Origin: Phymatolithon calcareum | Lineage: Eukaryota > Rhodophyta > Florideophyceae > Hapalidiales | Assembly (NCBI GenBank): GCA_977006965.1 | Contig: OZ345381.1 | Location: 620,001-684,000 of the forward strand | Length of the DNA: 64,000 nt | Direction of reading: 5' to 3' | Shown: piece by piece, positions 30,306 to 39,852 of the stretch | Position numbering within the stretch: position 1 is the first letter of the stretch | Layout: the number at the start of each line of letters is the position of its first letter | Translations under genes and position numbers: made by a program | Notes under the pieces: model-generated | Databases searched by the model: none | Told to the model about the DNA's origin: nothing | Seen by the model: only the letters and a program-made list of their open reading frames with translations

Positions 30306-31184
30306 CGTGTTCGTGTAGAAGATACGAAATGGGGCGTGGCATGCGGACAAGAGGAAGTGAGGCGGGACAAAAGAGGGATTCAGGTTGCATGGCACGACGA
30401 AATGTGATCGAGAAGGGAAACGGCCGCGGGAAACGGTAAGGCCCGACTATGTCGGGACAAGTGGCGCGAAGAGGGGGAGAAACGTGTGCGCTATAGATAG
30501 GAGAGGAGCCTACAAACGAGCAGCGATATATCTCAATCAACTAAACAAAGAAAGCTCTTCAGAGATCAACAAAATCAGAACCTTGGTCCGCCATCAAATA
30601 GGGGATGATATTAGACACGTGGATATCGATTCAAAAATATACTTTAATATATTTTTAAAAAACAAAAGCTGAAGCTTCTAGTCGGACTGGATCTGATCTA
30701 TCAGTACAATCCCTTCAGTCTTGTTCTCCATCATATATTATCAAGCTTTGGATTTGAAGAAGAACATTAGTTTGGGAATTTGTTTGATTGTCATCAAAGA
30801 TGAGGTATGACAAGTGAGTCATTACACTCAGCGAACTGCGTTGGAATCAAAGTCGTATCATATCATATGACGCCCAGCAAGACCGCTTCACTGCGCAGGC
30901 GGTTCGTGGCCGAGGGTTGGTTTCAACAAGGGTCCCCCTGTTTGAAAGCAGCGAACGTGAATCAAACCTCTAAAAACACAAACCCCGCCTCCCAAATCAT
31001 TCGCCTCGCCGAGCCGCGAAGCTGCCGCGCATTGCGACTCCGCGCACTGCCCTCATTGCCTGCGCAACGACGCCCACAGGACGCCAAGTTGCGCCTCGAT
31101 CTACCCTTTGCCCGCGCGGCAGCAACACCCTGTGTCCGCGTGGCTGCACGCCCTTGTGCCGGTGTGGCCAGCGATCCCCCGGCA
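30306..31184. other. divergent intergenic region, PPCDC and KH promoters
   Basis: It should hold both promoters. An AT-rich 9-bp hairpin sits at about 30631-30655. The KH reading frame is open back to 30807, but the composition before 31185 changes and looks like 5' leader. Confidence 0.4.
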
Positions 31185-33611
31185 ATGGCCATCGATGAGT
31201 CACGCGCTGCCGCCACGGCGCAGAAGGCCGTTGCCCCGTCGACATCGTCGCCTGCCGAGCAACCACCAATGAAACCGACACCGTCGAGTAAGGCCACCGA
31301 CGAAGGCGAGATCCGGTCAGTGAAACCGGTCCGCGCACCCACTCCACACAAGGAGAACGGACATCCTATCGCGTCCACACATTCCCATGCGCATCAGCCC
31401 CCGCGCAGGTTTAGCAGTAACCACGACGGGAGTGAAACTCCTGAGGCTGGCGCTTCACCTCCGGAGCGCGAGCTTTCTCCCACCGACACTAACGGGCATT
31501 CCCTGCCGGCTCATACGCAGCACCACGCTCAGCAGCAGAACATGATGGGGCTTGCCGCCTCATTCGATGGCCTGTCTATTGGTCCGCCCGGACTTCCACA
31601 GATGGTGCACCCTCATCACCATATGCAAATGTCGCATCACCATCTCGCGCATCGCCCGCATCCGGCTCAATTGGCCGGTCCTCCCCATCAGCATCCGCAC
31701 CCACATGCGCATCTTCACCAGCCACATGGCCCTCCCGGTGGTCAACATCCGCAGCCGCCACCAATCCTTATGCCGCAGCATGCCCAGCCGACGACGCTGC
31801 AAATGTGGGTCCCACAAGATCGTGTCGGTGCCGTTATTGGGAGTCAAGGGGCCGTGATCAAGGCGTTACAAGAGAAATCTCGCGCTACTATTCAGGTCCA
31901 TAACGACGCCGTTCGCGGCGACAGAAAACTCTTCACTATCGTGGGTGGACCTACTGAGTGTGCGCATGCTAGGCAGCTTGTGACCGAGATTATTGAGCGC
32001 CCCCGTTCCGGACATGGTCCCCCAAGCGCCGGGTCTCAGTCCCCTAACCATCAGAGTGGCGGACAGAGGCCGGACCGTAATTCGTATTCTCATTACCAGG
32101 ATCAAGCAGATCGCCCTGGGCAACTGTCAAAGACAGTTTATGTACCCACGTCATGTGTTGGTCTGGTTATTGGACGCCGTGGAGAAACTATTCGCCACCT
32201 GCAGGGAAAATCTGGAGCTTCCATATTTGTGACGAGGGATCGTGATGCTGGTCAGGGCGCTGCTGAAAGATCTGTTCTTATTTCGGGTACAGAGGCAGCT
32301 ATACATAGCGCTCACATGCTTGTGTCTCAAATCGTGCGGGAGGCATATGCCAGAAAAAATGCCACTGCTGGACAGCCGAGTAATGGTGCGTCCACAGGTC
32401 CATACGGGGCTGCGATGGAAACGCTCACAGTTCCTGATGATAAGGTTGGTCTTATCATTGGCAAGGGAGGTGCCGCAATCCGGGAATTGCAGTCAGTGTC
32501 AGGGGCGAAAATTCAGGTCGCCAAAGAGGATGAAGGCTCCGCGAATAGTAACAGGAGACCGGTAACAATTACCGGCGTTCGTCACTGCATTGAGGTGGCC
32601 AAACAGTTGATCGCCGAAAAAGTCAACATGCATCTCCCGCCGACTACGAATATGCAAAACTTCTCGCCACAGCAGGCTCCCCCTTACCCTCCTCCAAACC
32701 CGCAAATGTACTTTCCGGTGTACGAACCGGGCTTTGGCCATCCGATGCAAGGCCCATATCAGCATGGTCCCCCGCAACAGGCTTACGATCCGTCAGATCC
32801 CCAGGCTCAGATGCGAGCCGCTTTGGCTTATTATCAGTACTATGGGTATTCTGCAGCCGCCGCTGTTGCACATCATCATCAGCAGATGCAGTTCCAAAGC
32901 CAAGAGCAACATCGCCAACACCAACAGGGTCCGGGTATGTCGCAACCGCATCCTTTGGCGGAGGGTCAGGAGCATCCAGATCAAGTACATGCTGCGCAGG
33001 AAGGGTCCGCTGACTCGCAACACCATCAGGGCTCGGGCACAGATGTGACTGGAGAGGCGTCACAAGGCCAGAGCATACCGGAATCAGGGACTCCACCGCC
33101 GCTTGCGCAGCAGCAACCCCAACAAGAAATACGTGCGCATCACCACCATCCCGGCGCAGCGCAAAGAAACTCATACGGCATGCAGGATCACCGAATGCAC
33201 GCCCAGAACGTCGCTGCGGCGGGACAATCGCAGCCAATGCAACAAATGGGCAGACAGCAATTGCACGCACAGCAGCAAATGCAACATGTGTCACATCAAA
33301 TGCAGCACGGACCTCCCCGAGGTCGCACGATGCCGAACCAGCACGGTCATATGCACCCACAGGTGGCGCATCAAGCACGTGTCGTTGCTCACATGCAAGC
33401 TCAGGCAGCATTACATGCGCAGGCTCAGGCCCGCCACTTCCAGGCAGCACAGGCTCAAGCGCAGGCGCAGCAAGTGCAGGCGCAACAGACGCAAACGCAA
33501 AGTGGAGGACAAGAACCTTCGCCGCGGAATAACGGAACGGCTTCTGGCTCTCAGCAGGAACTAACTCAAAGAGGTGGAAACACAACCGGCGACGAACTGT
33601 CGCAGAAATAA
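31185..33611 (+). CDS. three-KH-domain RNA-binding protein, Gln/His-rich
   Basis: 808 residues from ATG 31185 (MAIDESRAAAT); the frame is open upstream to 30807, so the start is uncertain. After a Pro/His-rich N-terminus come three KH domains at about nt 31790-32000, 32128-32340 and 32416-32640. Each has an intact GxxG loop: VIGSQGAVI, VIGRRGETI and IIGKGGAAI. This matches poly(C)-binding/FUBP-type proteins, which bind single-stranded pyrimidine-rich RNA or DNA and act in splicing, stability or translation. The C-terminal 300 residues are mostly Gln, His, Ala and Pro (HAQAQARHFQAAQAQAQ), a low-complexity tail typical of RNA-granule proteins. The specific target is unknown. Confidence 0.85.
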   Translation: MAIDESRAAATAQKAVAPSTSSPAEQPPMKPTPSSKATDEGEIRSVKPVRAPTPHKENGHPIASTHSHAHQPPRRFSSNHDGSETPEAGASPPERELSPTDTNGHSLPAHTQHHAQQQNMMGLAASFDGLSIGPPGLPQMVHPHHHMQMSHHHLAHRPHPAQLAGPPHQHPHPHAHLHQPHGPPGGQHPQPPPILMPQHAQPTTLQMWVPQDRVGAVIGSQGAVIKALQEKSRATIQVHNDAVRGDRKLFTIVGGPTECAHARQLVTEIIERPRSGHGPPSAGSQSPNHQSGGQRPDRNSYSHYQDQADRPGQLSKTVYVPTSCVGLVIGRRGETIRHLQGKSGASIFVTRDRDAGQGAAERSVLISGTEAAIHSAHMLVSQIVREAYARKNATAGQPSNGASTGPYGAAMETLTVPDDKVGLIIGKGGAAIRELQSVSGAKIQVAKEDEGSANSNRRPVTITGVRHCIEVAKQLIAEKVNMHLPPTTNMQNFSPQQAPPYPPPNPQMYFPVYEPGFGHPMQGPYQHGPPQQAYDPSDPQAQMRAALAYYQYYGYSAAAAVAHHHQQMQFQSQEQHRQHQQGPGMSQPHPLAEGQEHPDQVHAAQEGSADSQHHQGSGTDVTGEASQGQSIPESGTPPPLAQQQPQQEIRAHHHHPGAAQRNSYGMQDHRMHAQNVAAAGQSQPMQQMGRQQLHAQQQMQHVSHQMQHGPPRGRTMPNQHGHMHPQVAHQARVVAHMQAQAALHAQAQARHFQAAQAQAQAQQVQAQQTQTQSGGQEPSPRNNGTASGSQQELTQRGGNTTGDELSQK

Positions 33612-34713
33612 GTGGCGCCCAGGTGAATTGGAGCTGTAAATAGTCTTTTCTTTCGATAGGAACCGCAAGCGAAGATTGGAAGTGAGATGGCGTCTCGATC
33701 AGGGGGCGAGGATGAACGGCAGGCAGGAAGGACACAACAAAGGTAGGGTAACTGATGCGAGTCAGCCGTGGATGGATGGGATGCAATTTTTCGGTATTTC
33801 AATATTGGAAAAGAGTGTTACACGACCGGAGCTTTTCGTGGTATTGTTCGACACTCGGTCGTCGAGTTCCCTGGTGCAATCGGTTGTTGAAGTGACCCGG
33901 ACAAATACCGTTTATTGATGGATTGGTATTGTCCTTTTTTGAAACTTTTTTATTTTTGGTCGGGCTGTTGTTCGCTAACTTCCGTGGTAGATACCAGTGC
34001 TATTCTACCAGACCAGACGAGTAAATGTCGGCTCTCTACCCCTAAAAAATGTAAAAGTACTTTTGGCAGCACACAGTTCTCTTCTTCTTCGGCGTCAATA
34101 ACAGCACACTTATTAAACGTCTACTACGGTCGTGCTCCCATATTCGAAGTGATGTTTCTCATATTGAACTTCATACTGTCGCGATGTTCTTGCGAAGGAG
34201 TGGAGCAGGATTAGAAATTGCAAACCCTGACCGGAGCACACATTCCCGGACATGTCTGCGATATAATTCCACTCGCTGTCTCACAAATCTATCAGGATGG
34301 GGGCACTGTTACCAAACTATTCGTGCAGGAAAGAAAAGAATGAGGGAGCTTTGACGCTTCGTGGCTGGTGCACGGTTGGCTCTCCACACATGTATCGATT
34401 TACGGGTAGGGAAGCGTGTTCCCTTTTGGAGGTCCGCTATGGTCCTGCGTGGAGATTCGGTTGGGTTGGACGTTCGGAGTAAAATTTGAGGTCTTCCAGG
34501 CTGGAGTCTATATTAGATCTGTGGAATATGATCTGATCTGATCAGAAAAGGACGAATGGATCAAATTAGGGTAATTTGAAAATCAGCAAAGTGATTACTT
34601 CTGATAGATGAAGACAGGTGGCCTGAAATCCAGACTACTGTAGGGTAGCTACAAGGAGGTGCCGTCCATTTCAATGCGCCTTGACGGAATACCAGCCGTG
34701 GCCATCCCCCGTG
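33612..34713. other. intergenic, no gene recognised
   Basis: 3' UTR of the KH gene and upstream region of the bS1m gene. Only short incidental open frames were seen. Confidence 0.4.
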
Positions 34714-35730
34714 ATGCAATCGCTAACAAAAGGGCTGCGACCCCTTGCGAGCGGCATATCTGGACACCGAAGTCTTGCAAGTTTCGCAGAGCTGTACCGT
34801 CATAGCGTCAGCAATGCGCCGGTGCAGCCAGGTGACCCTGTAGTCGGGCACGTTGTAGGGCAACGACGAGCGCGATCGAGTTCTAAGCAGCGATTCTACG
34901 TTGTGGACTTCGGATTGAAGACTGAAGCGCCGTTCACTTCTCGAGAAATTCCAGGCTCTTCAGCGATTGGCGCACGCGTCGCGCTTCCAATCGTCGAGCT
35001 GGAAGACGCTTTCAATGAGCCTGTGTTGGACTATGAGCGCCGTACAGCGCTACCAGCACTACAGGCGGAACGTCTCTCGCTGCTTACCCGAATGGCACCG
35101 GGTCGCGCGCACATGCTGCACGGACGCTTCGCTGTCTTCAAGCGCGGTGGGGCAAGCGTTAAGGCGCTGGGCACTGATGCCTTTGTCCCTCGACATCATG
35201 TTGTGTCCATAGAACGCCCCCTTCTCGGTTCCTACGCTCCGTTCTATGTGCTAAGCCTAAAGGCGAATACGCGAGGGACATCTGCGGAGGTGAGTCCTGT
35301 CGTCAGTAGCTATGGAGGGTATCTGTTCACGCTGGCAAATCTGGTCGGGCTCGATAAGCAATGGCGGGCCAGCGGTGGAGGTACTCCCCGTGAACGTATC
35401 TCGTACCTGCGGCTGCTCACACGACTGCTTTACACGAAGAATACCGCTGTGAGACGTATCATGCCGCGGCACAATGACGCAGATGCACGTTCTTACGTCA
35501 GAAAGTCGGATCGCAATTCGCGCTCCCGTGAAGGTGGCCGACGGTATTCGCAGGACCAGCGACATGGAAAATTACAGCAAGATAGACGTGGAGCATGGCT
35601 GGAGAACATGCAAGCTGACAAGCAAGATCCGCAGTGGAAGCGACGGGAAGCGCGGTCGCCAGGAGGGGCAAGATCTGTACAACAACAACATTCGCGGAAG
35701 GGACGGTCAACGCCGGTGAAAACAGACTAG
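34714..35730 (+). CDS. mitoribosomal protein bS1m (MRPS28-like), two S1 motifs
   Basis: 338 residues from the first in-frame ATG (34714). The N-terminus is short and basic, fitting a mitochondrial presequence. SLASFAELYRHS followed by PGDPVVGHVVGQ and FYVVDFGLKTEAPF and the LPIVELEDAFNEPVLDYER helix match the MRPS28/bS1m family of the small mitoribosomal subunit. A second S1-like unit follows (GRAHMLHGRFAVFKRGGASVKALGTDAFVPRHH), so it is longer than animal MRPS28. The last 80 residues are highly basic (Arg/Lys/Gln-rich) and probably contact rRNA. It converges on the GNAT gene with an 84-bp gap. Confidence 0.7.
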   Translation: MQSLTKGLRPLASGISGHRSLASFAELYRHSVSNAPVQPGDPVVGHVVGQRRARSSSKQRFYVVDFGLKTEAPFTSREIPGSSAIGARVALPIVELEDAFNEPVLDYERRTALPALQAERLSLLTRMAPGRAHMLHGRFAVFKRGGASVKALGTDAFVPRHHVVSIERPLLGSYAPFYVLSLKANTRGTSAEVSPVVSSYGGYLFTLANLVGLDKQWRASGGGTPRERISYLRLLTRLLYTKNTAVRRIMPRHNDADARSYVRKSDRNSRSREGGRRYSQDQRHGKLQQDRRGAWLENMQADKQDPQWKRREARSPGGARSVQQQHSRKGRSTPVKTD

Positions 35731-35814
35731 AAAGATTTTGAAGAGTACGCTAAACGTAGTTAAAAAATCTATTACAATACGATCGGACGCGCAGATGTAC
35801 GCGCGAGACGGAAC

Positions 35815-36589
35815 CTAGCACTCAAAAGTGTCATCAAAAACCGCCATGCCGCGAATGCCATCCGGATCAGCCACAAAGTCAAGCCCCTCAAAAAAGCTTC
35901 TGTCTACTTCGCGCGCAAATAATGCTATACTACATCCGGGAACTGTCCGTCGTAGCTCCTTTAGCAAGTATATCACCACTTTACGTCGCAGTGATATCTG
36001 AACAACGTCCGCCGTTAGCAATCGCGCATGCATTTCAATTTCGCTCGGCACGCAGGCGCTCGCGAGAAGTTTCTGAGCATACCTCATCTGGCAGGGCAGG
36101 GTCTGTCACAACGTCCCATACTGTGCCGTTGAGCGCACGGTCTGAGGTTGCTCGCGCAAACCCCACTAGCCTCCGGTTTGTAATTAGTCTTGCTGATACA
36201 ACGATAAAGCTATGCTCAATTGCATGTCGCCACTTCGCCTCATTGCGCGTCTGTTGCCGCATGAAAAAATTAGGTCAGCATCCTTGCGCACTGCATTCTG
36301 ATGCAACTCGTTGATGCGGCCCACGAAACTCAAACTGTCCAGTACGCACCGCACGTCCCGCACGTCGAAATAGCGCATTCACTTCCGCTGCTTCCAGACC
36401 AACCCGGTCTGTTGTTATCGTTGCACGCTGACTCTTGTACTGATTCACGTTCACGCGAGCTGCGGGGTCTGCTGTCGCCGTCGGCGTCACTGGGCGCGCT
36501 CGCCGGCGCGGACCGAGCTCTGCAGAAGGGCGCAACTGGACACGCAGTGATGCGGCGCCAGCGGTCGCGAAGCAGGCGCGGTCCATCAT
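35815..36589 (-). CDS. plastid-type GNAT acetyltransferase, three exons
   Basis: Exons 36589-36350, 36250-36083 and 35997-35815 (196 residues). Introns of 99 and 85 nt start GTGCGT and GTATGC, carry CTGAC and CTAAC branch sites and end in CAG; all junctions are phase 0. The product has an N-terminal Ala/Arg/Thr-rich extension (likely plastid transit peptide), then [53 protein letters not shown], and finally [29 protein letters not shown]. This is the pattern of plant NSI/GNAT enzymes that acetylate plastid proteins from acetyl-CoA. Oddity: the acetyl-CoA loop normally (Q/R)xxGx(G/A) reads [10 protein letters not shown], without glycine, so activity is uncertain. A hairpin lies 84 bp upstream. 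Confidence 0.8.
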
Positions 36590-36672
36590 CTCTGCCCTCT
36601 TGCTCAGTAATACTTGTTTTCAACTGTACAAGATTTTCACCTTCTTTAATACTTCGTGCAGCGGTGGATCCA

Positions 36673-36729
36673 CAACTTTCCCAACTGCTATAGTTTTCTT
36701 CGCAGAAAAATAGCAGTTGGGGAAGGTTG
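36673..36729. repeat. near-perfect 57-nt hairpin upstream of GNAT
   Basis: Perfect 12-bp core arms (CCCAACTGCTAT / ATAGCAGTTGGG), extended outward with one gap and one mismatch to CAAC/GTTG. Inside is a second perfect stem, TTTTCT-TCGC-AGAAAA. It lies 84 bp upstream of the GNAT ATG and may be in its 5' leader. Confidence 0.85.
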
Positions 36730-37050
36730 ACCACAGATTGGAAATTTATGACAGTCCGCATCATGTATGATATAATCTGATCTCGTCCACCCAAGAAGCT
36801 TGGTGCCGTCCATCAGCCGGATGAATGTCATCAATGGGCCACTTGCTTTCCCCTTCGATGTAAAGTGAATCAAGCGCATACGTACATCTGCCATGTAATT
36901 CCAGTTGGGAGCTGAACTCCGGATAGGTCTTCGCCAACGTTAGTTTTTGGTCAGTGTTCAAATTAGGCTACCGAACCCACCTATGCGTTGACAACCATCA
37001 GGTAAAGGACATGCTTCCACAAAAATTTTAGATTCGCTTTTCCGACCAGA

Positions 37051-37065
37051 CCCCCCCCCCCCCCC
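37051..37065. repeat. homopolymer of 15 C
   Basis: An uninterrupted C run; length may vary or be a sequencing artefact. Confidence 0.9.
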
Positions 37066-37510
37066 ACATCTACTATACTTCCAGACGATGGTAAAAAGCT
37101 CGTCTTTTCACGCCAGATCTATGAATATGATTAAGAATCGGAAATTAGGGGCGGGTACCATCTGTAAAAACCGCCCATGGAATTGTGCTCTTTACTCCCA
37201 AAGATGATTAAATGATTCTGGTGGATTAGTGACCTCGTCGAGTCTGAGGATGGTCCCACGGCCAGTTGTGTCACTGAAAGGATTATAAAATCAGGAAAGA
37301 TGCACACGGTGAAGCCCAAGCACCCAGGAAAGCCAGTGAGGAACGAGCTGAATGATATTCCGAGCACCATGACGGACAATTAACTTGACTTTCGATATGG
37401 AGAGGAAAGAAGAACGCTTTTAGAAGCGGTTTAAAATCAAATCTTTGAGCTGGTGGTAGAACAAATATTTGGAAACTCAGAGGGGCAGCCGAACTCGTAA
37501 GAGCCCTCCA

Positions 37511-37556
37511 GTCGCTGCTAGCCTCATTGGAGGAAAAGTTAAAATGAATGAATGAA
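37511..37556 (+). mobile_element. non-LTR retrotransposon 3' tail, copy 1
   Basis: A block of about 45 nt (CGCTGCTAGCCTCATTGG, then AAAATGAATGAATGAA) matches the minus-strand end of the LINE fragment at 59993-60420. The 3' terminal AATG repeat and lack of coding sequence upstream suggest a 5'-truncated insertion. Confidence 0.6.
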
Positions 37557-37796
37557 GGCAGGGATCAAAATGACTTGGCGCAACGAAGTAGTATCCCAAT
37601 GAAATGCTTGTGACTTGAAGGCGGGGAGCTAAGTTGAGGATCAGATAATTTAATGTTTACGTCGAGAGCCAGCCCGACTAGAACAGGGGTGGATCGGATG
37701 TTGTACAGTTTCTATGACGCAATGCAGGCACATTGCGTACACCGGATGTTAGAGTAGTTGTTCATCCTCATTGTGTCCTGAGATGTGCGGATCTTC

Positions 37797-38090
37797 CTAA
37801 AGTGACGGGATGGTCACTGGTTCAATGAGCTTCATTTTTGACATCTTTTGCCCCGGAAAACATACTTGGGGAAAAAACGGATCTGAGATGAGATCTTTAC
37901 GTAACCTCTCAGTCCTCGCCGCATAAAAGCCGATATCTGAAAGTATACGGGGGTCGAGCTCTTGCCTCACATCTTCCAGTGTATCTAGTGCGAGATCATA
38001 GCCATCTTCAAGATATATGAGGGGCCCTGACTTGACAAACCCAATTGGGTGGACTAGAGCCACTTCGGTCTTTCCTCTATGTGAAAACAC
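37797..38090 (-). pseudogene. unrecognised coding-like fragment
   Basis: 98-codon open frame, coding-like (IGFVKSGPLIYLEDGYDLAL, then ELDPRILSDIGFYAARTE) but with no recognised family, in a repeat-rich stretch. Confidence 0.3.
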
Positions 38091-38221
38091 ACAGTTCAGT
38101 TATGACGATATTTTCCACAGTCCGCGCCCTCCACAAACGTCTCGGGAGCAAAACAATCCCTTGGAGTGTCCCTCGTGCTTGTTAAGTTTCGGGCGATAGC
38201 TGGCCGATCTCCCAGTTCAAC

Positions 38222-38695
38222 ATGCAGTCACAGAACGCCATCAGAATATACATCATCCTGGCAGAATACAATTATCACGGGACGACAGGAGGTATGTGTC
38301 TCGGCGGGATTATATTTCAGGGTGTAGCAGACACCAGCGCGGTGGATCGGGGCATGATCGGTCCACGTCACCTCAACAGGGTGGTAAAGTTGTACGCCCT
38401 TGCGTGGTCCTTAGTTCTCACTCTTCATGAGATACGAAAAGTTAAGCAACAGTTTCACATGATGGTGAGAGACGAATATGCTACGAGTGCAAACAGAAAA
38501 GCCCAGAAATCGGAGCAAATATAGGTCGTTCGGCTTTTCAAAGCAGAATCCTCCTGCTCGTGTTCCGCAGAGCAGCTAAGTCAAAAGAATGTTTTAGAAA
38601 ACGAATATGTATCGCACTTGCGCACTGAGGAGCTCGAAAATCAAGTAGTGGGTCAAGTTACCACAACACGAACGAGAGCTAATGCAGGCGAGTAA
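38222..38695 (+). pseudogene. ORF with one in-frame stop, unrecognised
   Basis: From ATG 38222 the frame runs 100 codons (NAIRIYIILAEYNYHGTTGG, later LALAWSLV-like hydrophobics), hits TAG at 38522, then continues in frame for 56 codons (LSQKNVLENEYVSHLRTEEL) to TAA. A single nonsense change with no frameshift suggests a recently lost ORF. The family is unknown. Confidence 0.35.
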
Positions 38696-38894
38696 TCTTC
38701 CCCTTTTCTAAAACTCGCTGATTACTATGAAGTGCAGAGGCTGCGTTCTTGGAGAAGTTTCGCATGCTTCATGCTGCCATTCCATAGTATCGTCTAATGT
38801 TCGACAACACAGTGAGCGCACCGCCTTGATTCTCTGCAATGGTTTCAGGAGAAGCAGCTGAGATTATCGCACTGCTTCCTTATGGGAATGGTTT

Positions 38895-38934
38895 GACAGC
38901 TCAATATTCCCCCGCGGGGGAATATTGAGCTGTC
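38895..38934. repeat. perfect 40-nt palindrome, no spacer
   Basis: Exact self-complement centred on CCGCGG between 38914 and 38915. No target-site duplication flanks it. Confidence 0.97.
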
Positions 38935-39144
38935 GTTCTGCCACCAACAACCCTGCTGTCGGAAAAAGAGAAGACTCCGTGTGGGCCAGGTAATCGGTGC
39001 GACAGTCGAGGAGCGAGACTGCCTTGTTGCGACGGTACGGTAATCTGTAATTTTCGCTTCCTATGCCATCAACATAGTTTACGTGCTCCTGTGGAATGCC
39101 CTACGTGTACTAATCAGCGAAGCCCAATCAACGGGCGCATGAGA
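38935..39144 (+). other. possible Cys/His-rich (RING-like) coding fragment
   Basis: The plus frame reads TPCGPGNRCDSRGARLPCCD, then VICNFRFLCHQH and VECPTC before a stop. The spacing resembles a degenerate RING (LPC..T.C...CL..H...CP.C) but is not canonical, and no start or splice sites are evident. Confidence 0.25.
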
Positions 39145-39290
39145 TAGTGAAAACCAATAGCATAGCACAATTGAAGGACTTAAGGAGAAATTCAGATTGT
39201 CCTTGATCTAGCATGACGAGCTGTCAAAAAAGTTTCTTTTTTCAATACTGCAGCTGAGTAACCTGCATCCTGCTTTGTCTGCAATTTGAG

Positions 39291-39335
39291 CCACCTGCTC
39301 CCTAAAACATATCATGTGTTTTAGGGAGCAGGTGG
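39291..39335. repeat. perfect inverted repeat, 19-nt arms, 7-nt spacer
   Basis: Arms CCACCTGCTCCCTAAAACA and its exact reverse complement, separated by TATCATG. Confidence 0.95.
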
Positions 39336-39852
39336 ATCATACCAGACTTGTTTACAGAAGGTTATGGGCAATCCCGAAAAAAGTAAAAAGTTGGGAAATG
39401 AATGACATGTTGCGCAGGATTCGTGAAATAAATTCAGTGGAGTCATTATCATATCGCAAGGCATACGTCAGCGGCAAATTATCGATAAAAAAATTTGAGA
39501 AAAATAAGCTCCGGCCCGTAAGTTGATTGTGTAAGGTGATGTTGGAACGTGGAACATGGAATTCAGGGAGATTATACGCGAGAAGGACAAAAATGTGAAA
39601 TCGTAATGGAAATTGCTGCTCCTCGCACGAATTACACCGCCGGCGAACTACGTGCTGCACAGGCAAAGCTGGTGGCTGCAGAGTGGCTGGTTTGCCATAA
39701 TTTCGGTCTACTTGTCAAAGGGGACTTGAGAACCAGTGTAAAGGTCGCCCCAAACTTCAGCACCACCATTTACAGAAGAGAAGTCGCCGAGCACTGTCAG
39801 ATCCGAACCAAACACTCTCCCTCATCCAGCCATAGCCGTGGCGTACCCGTCG

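Larger units (their letters stand above)
36730..37796. other. intergenic with repeat fragments
   Basis: Contains a run of 15 C and a retrotransposon 3' tail (listed separately). No gene was recognised. Confidence 0.35.

Noticed and set aside
30807-31184. N-terminal extension of the KH protein
   Set aside because: The frame is open, but the residues are an Arg/Ala/Leu mix without conservation cues and the first half looks like untranslated leader; ATG 31185 was preferred.
32644-33786. 380-codon minus-strand open frame
   Set aside because: It is antisense to the Gln/His-rich tail of the KH gene; repetitive CAG/CAT codons keep the opposite frame open.
36330-36794. 154-codon minus-strand open frame overlapping the GNAT first exon
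   Set aside because: It is in another frame from the spliced GNAT product, which is supported by motifs and splice sites.
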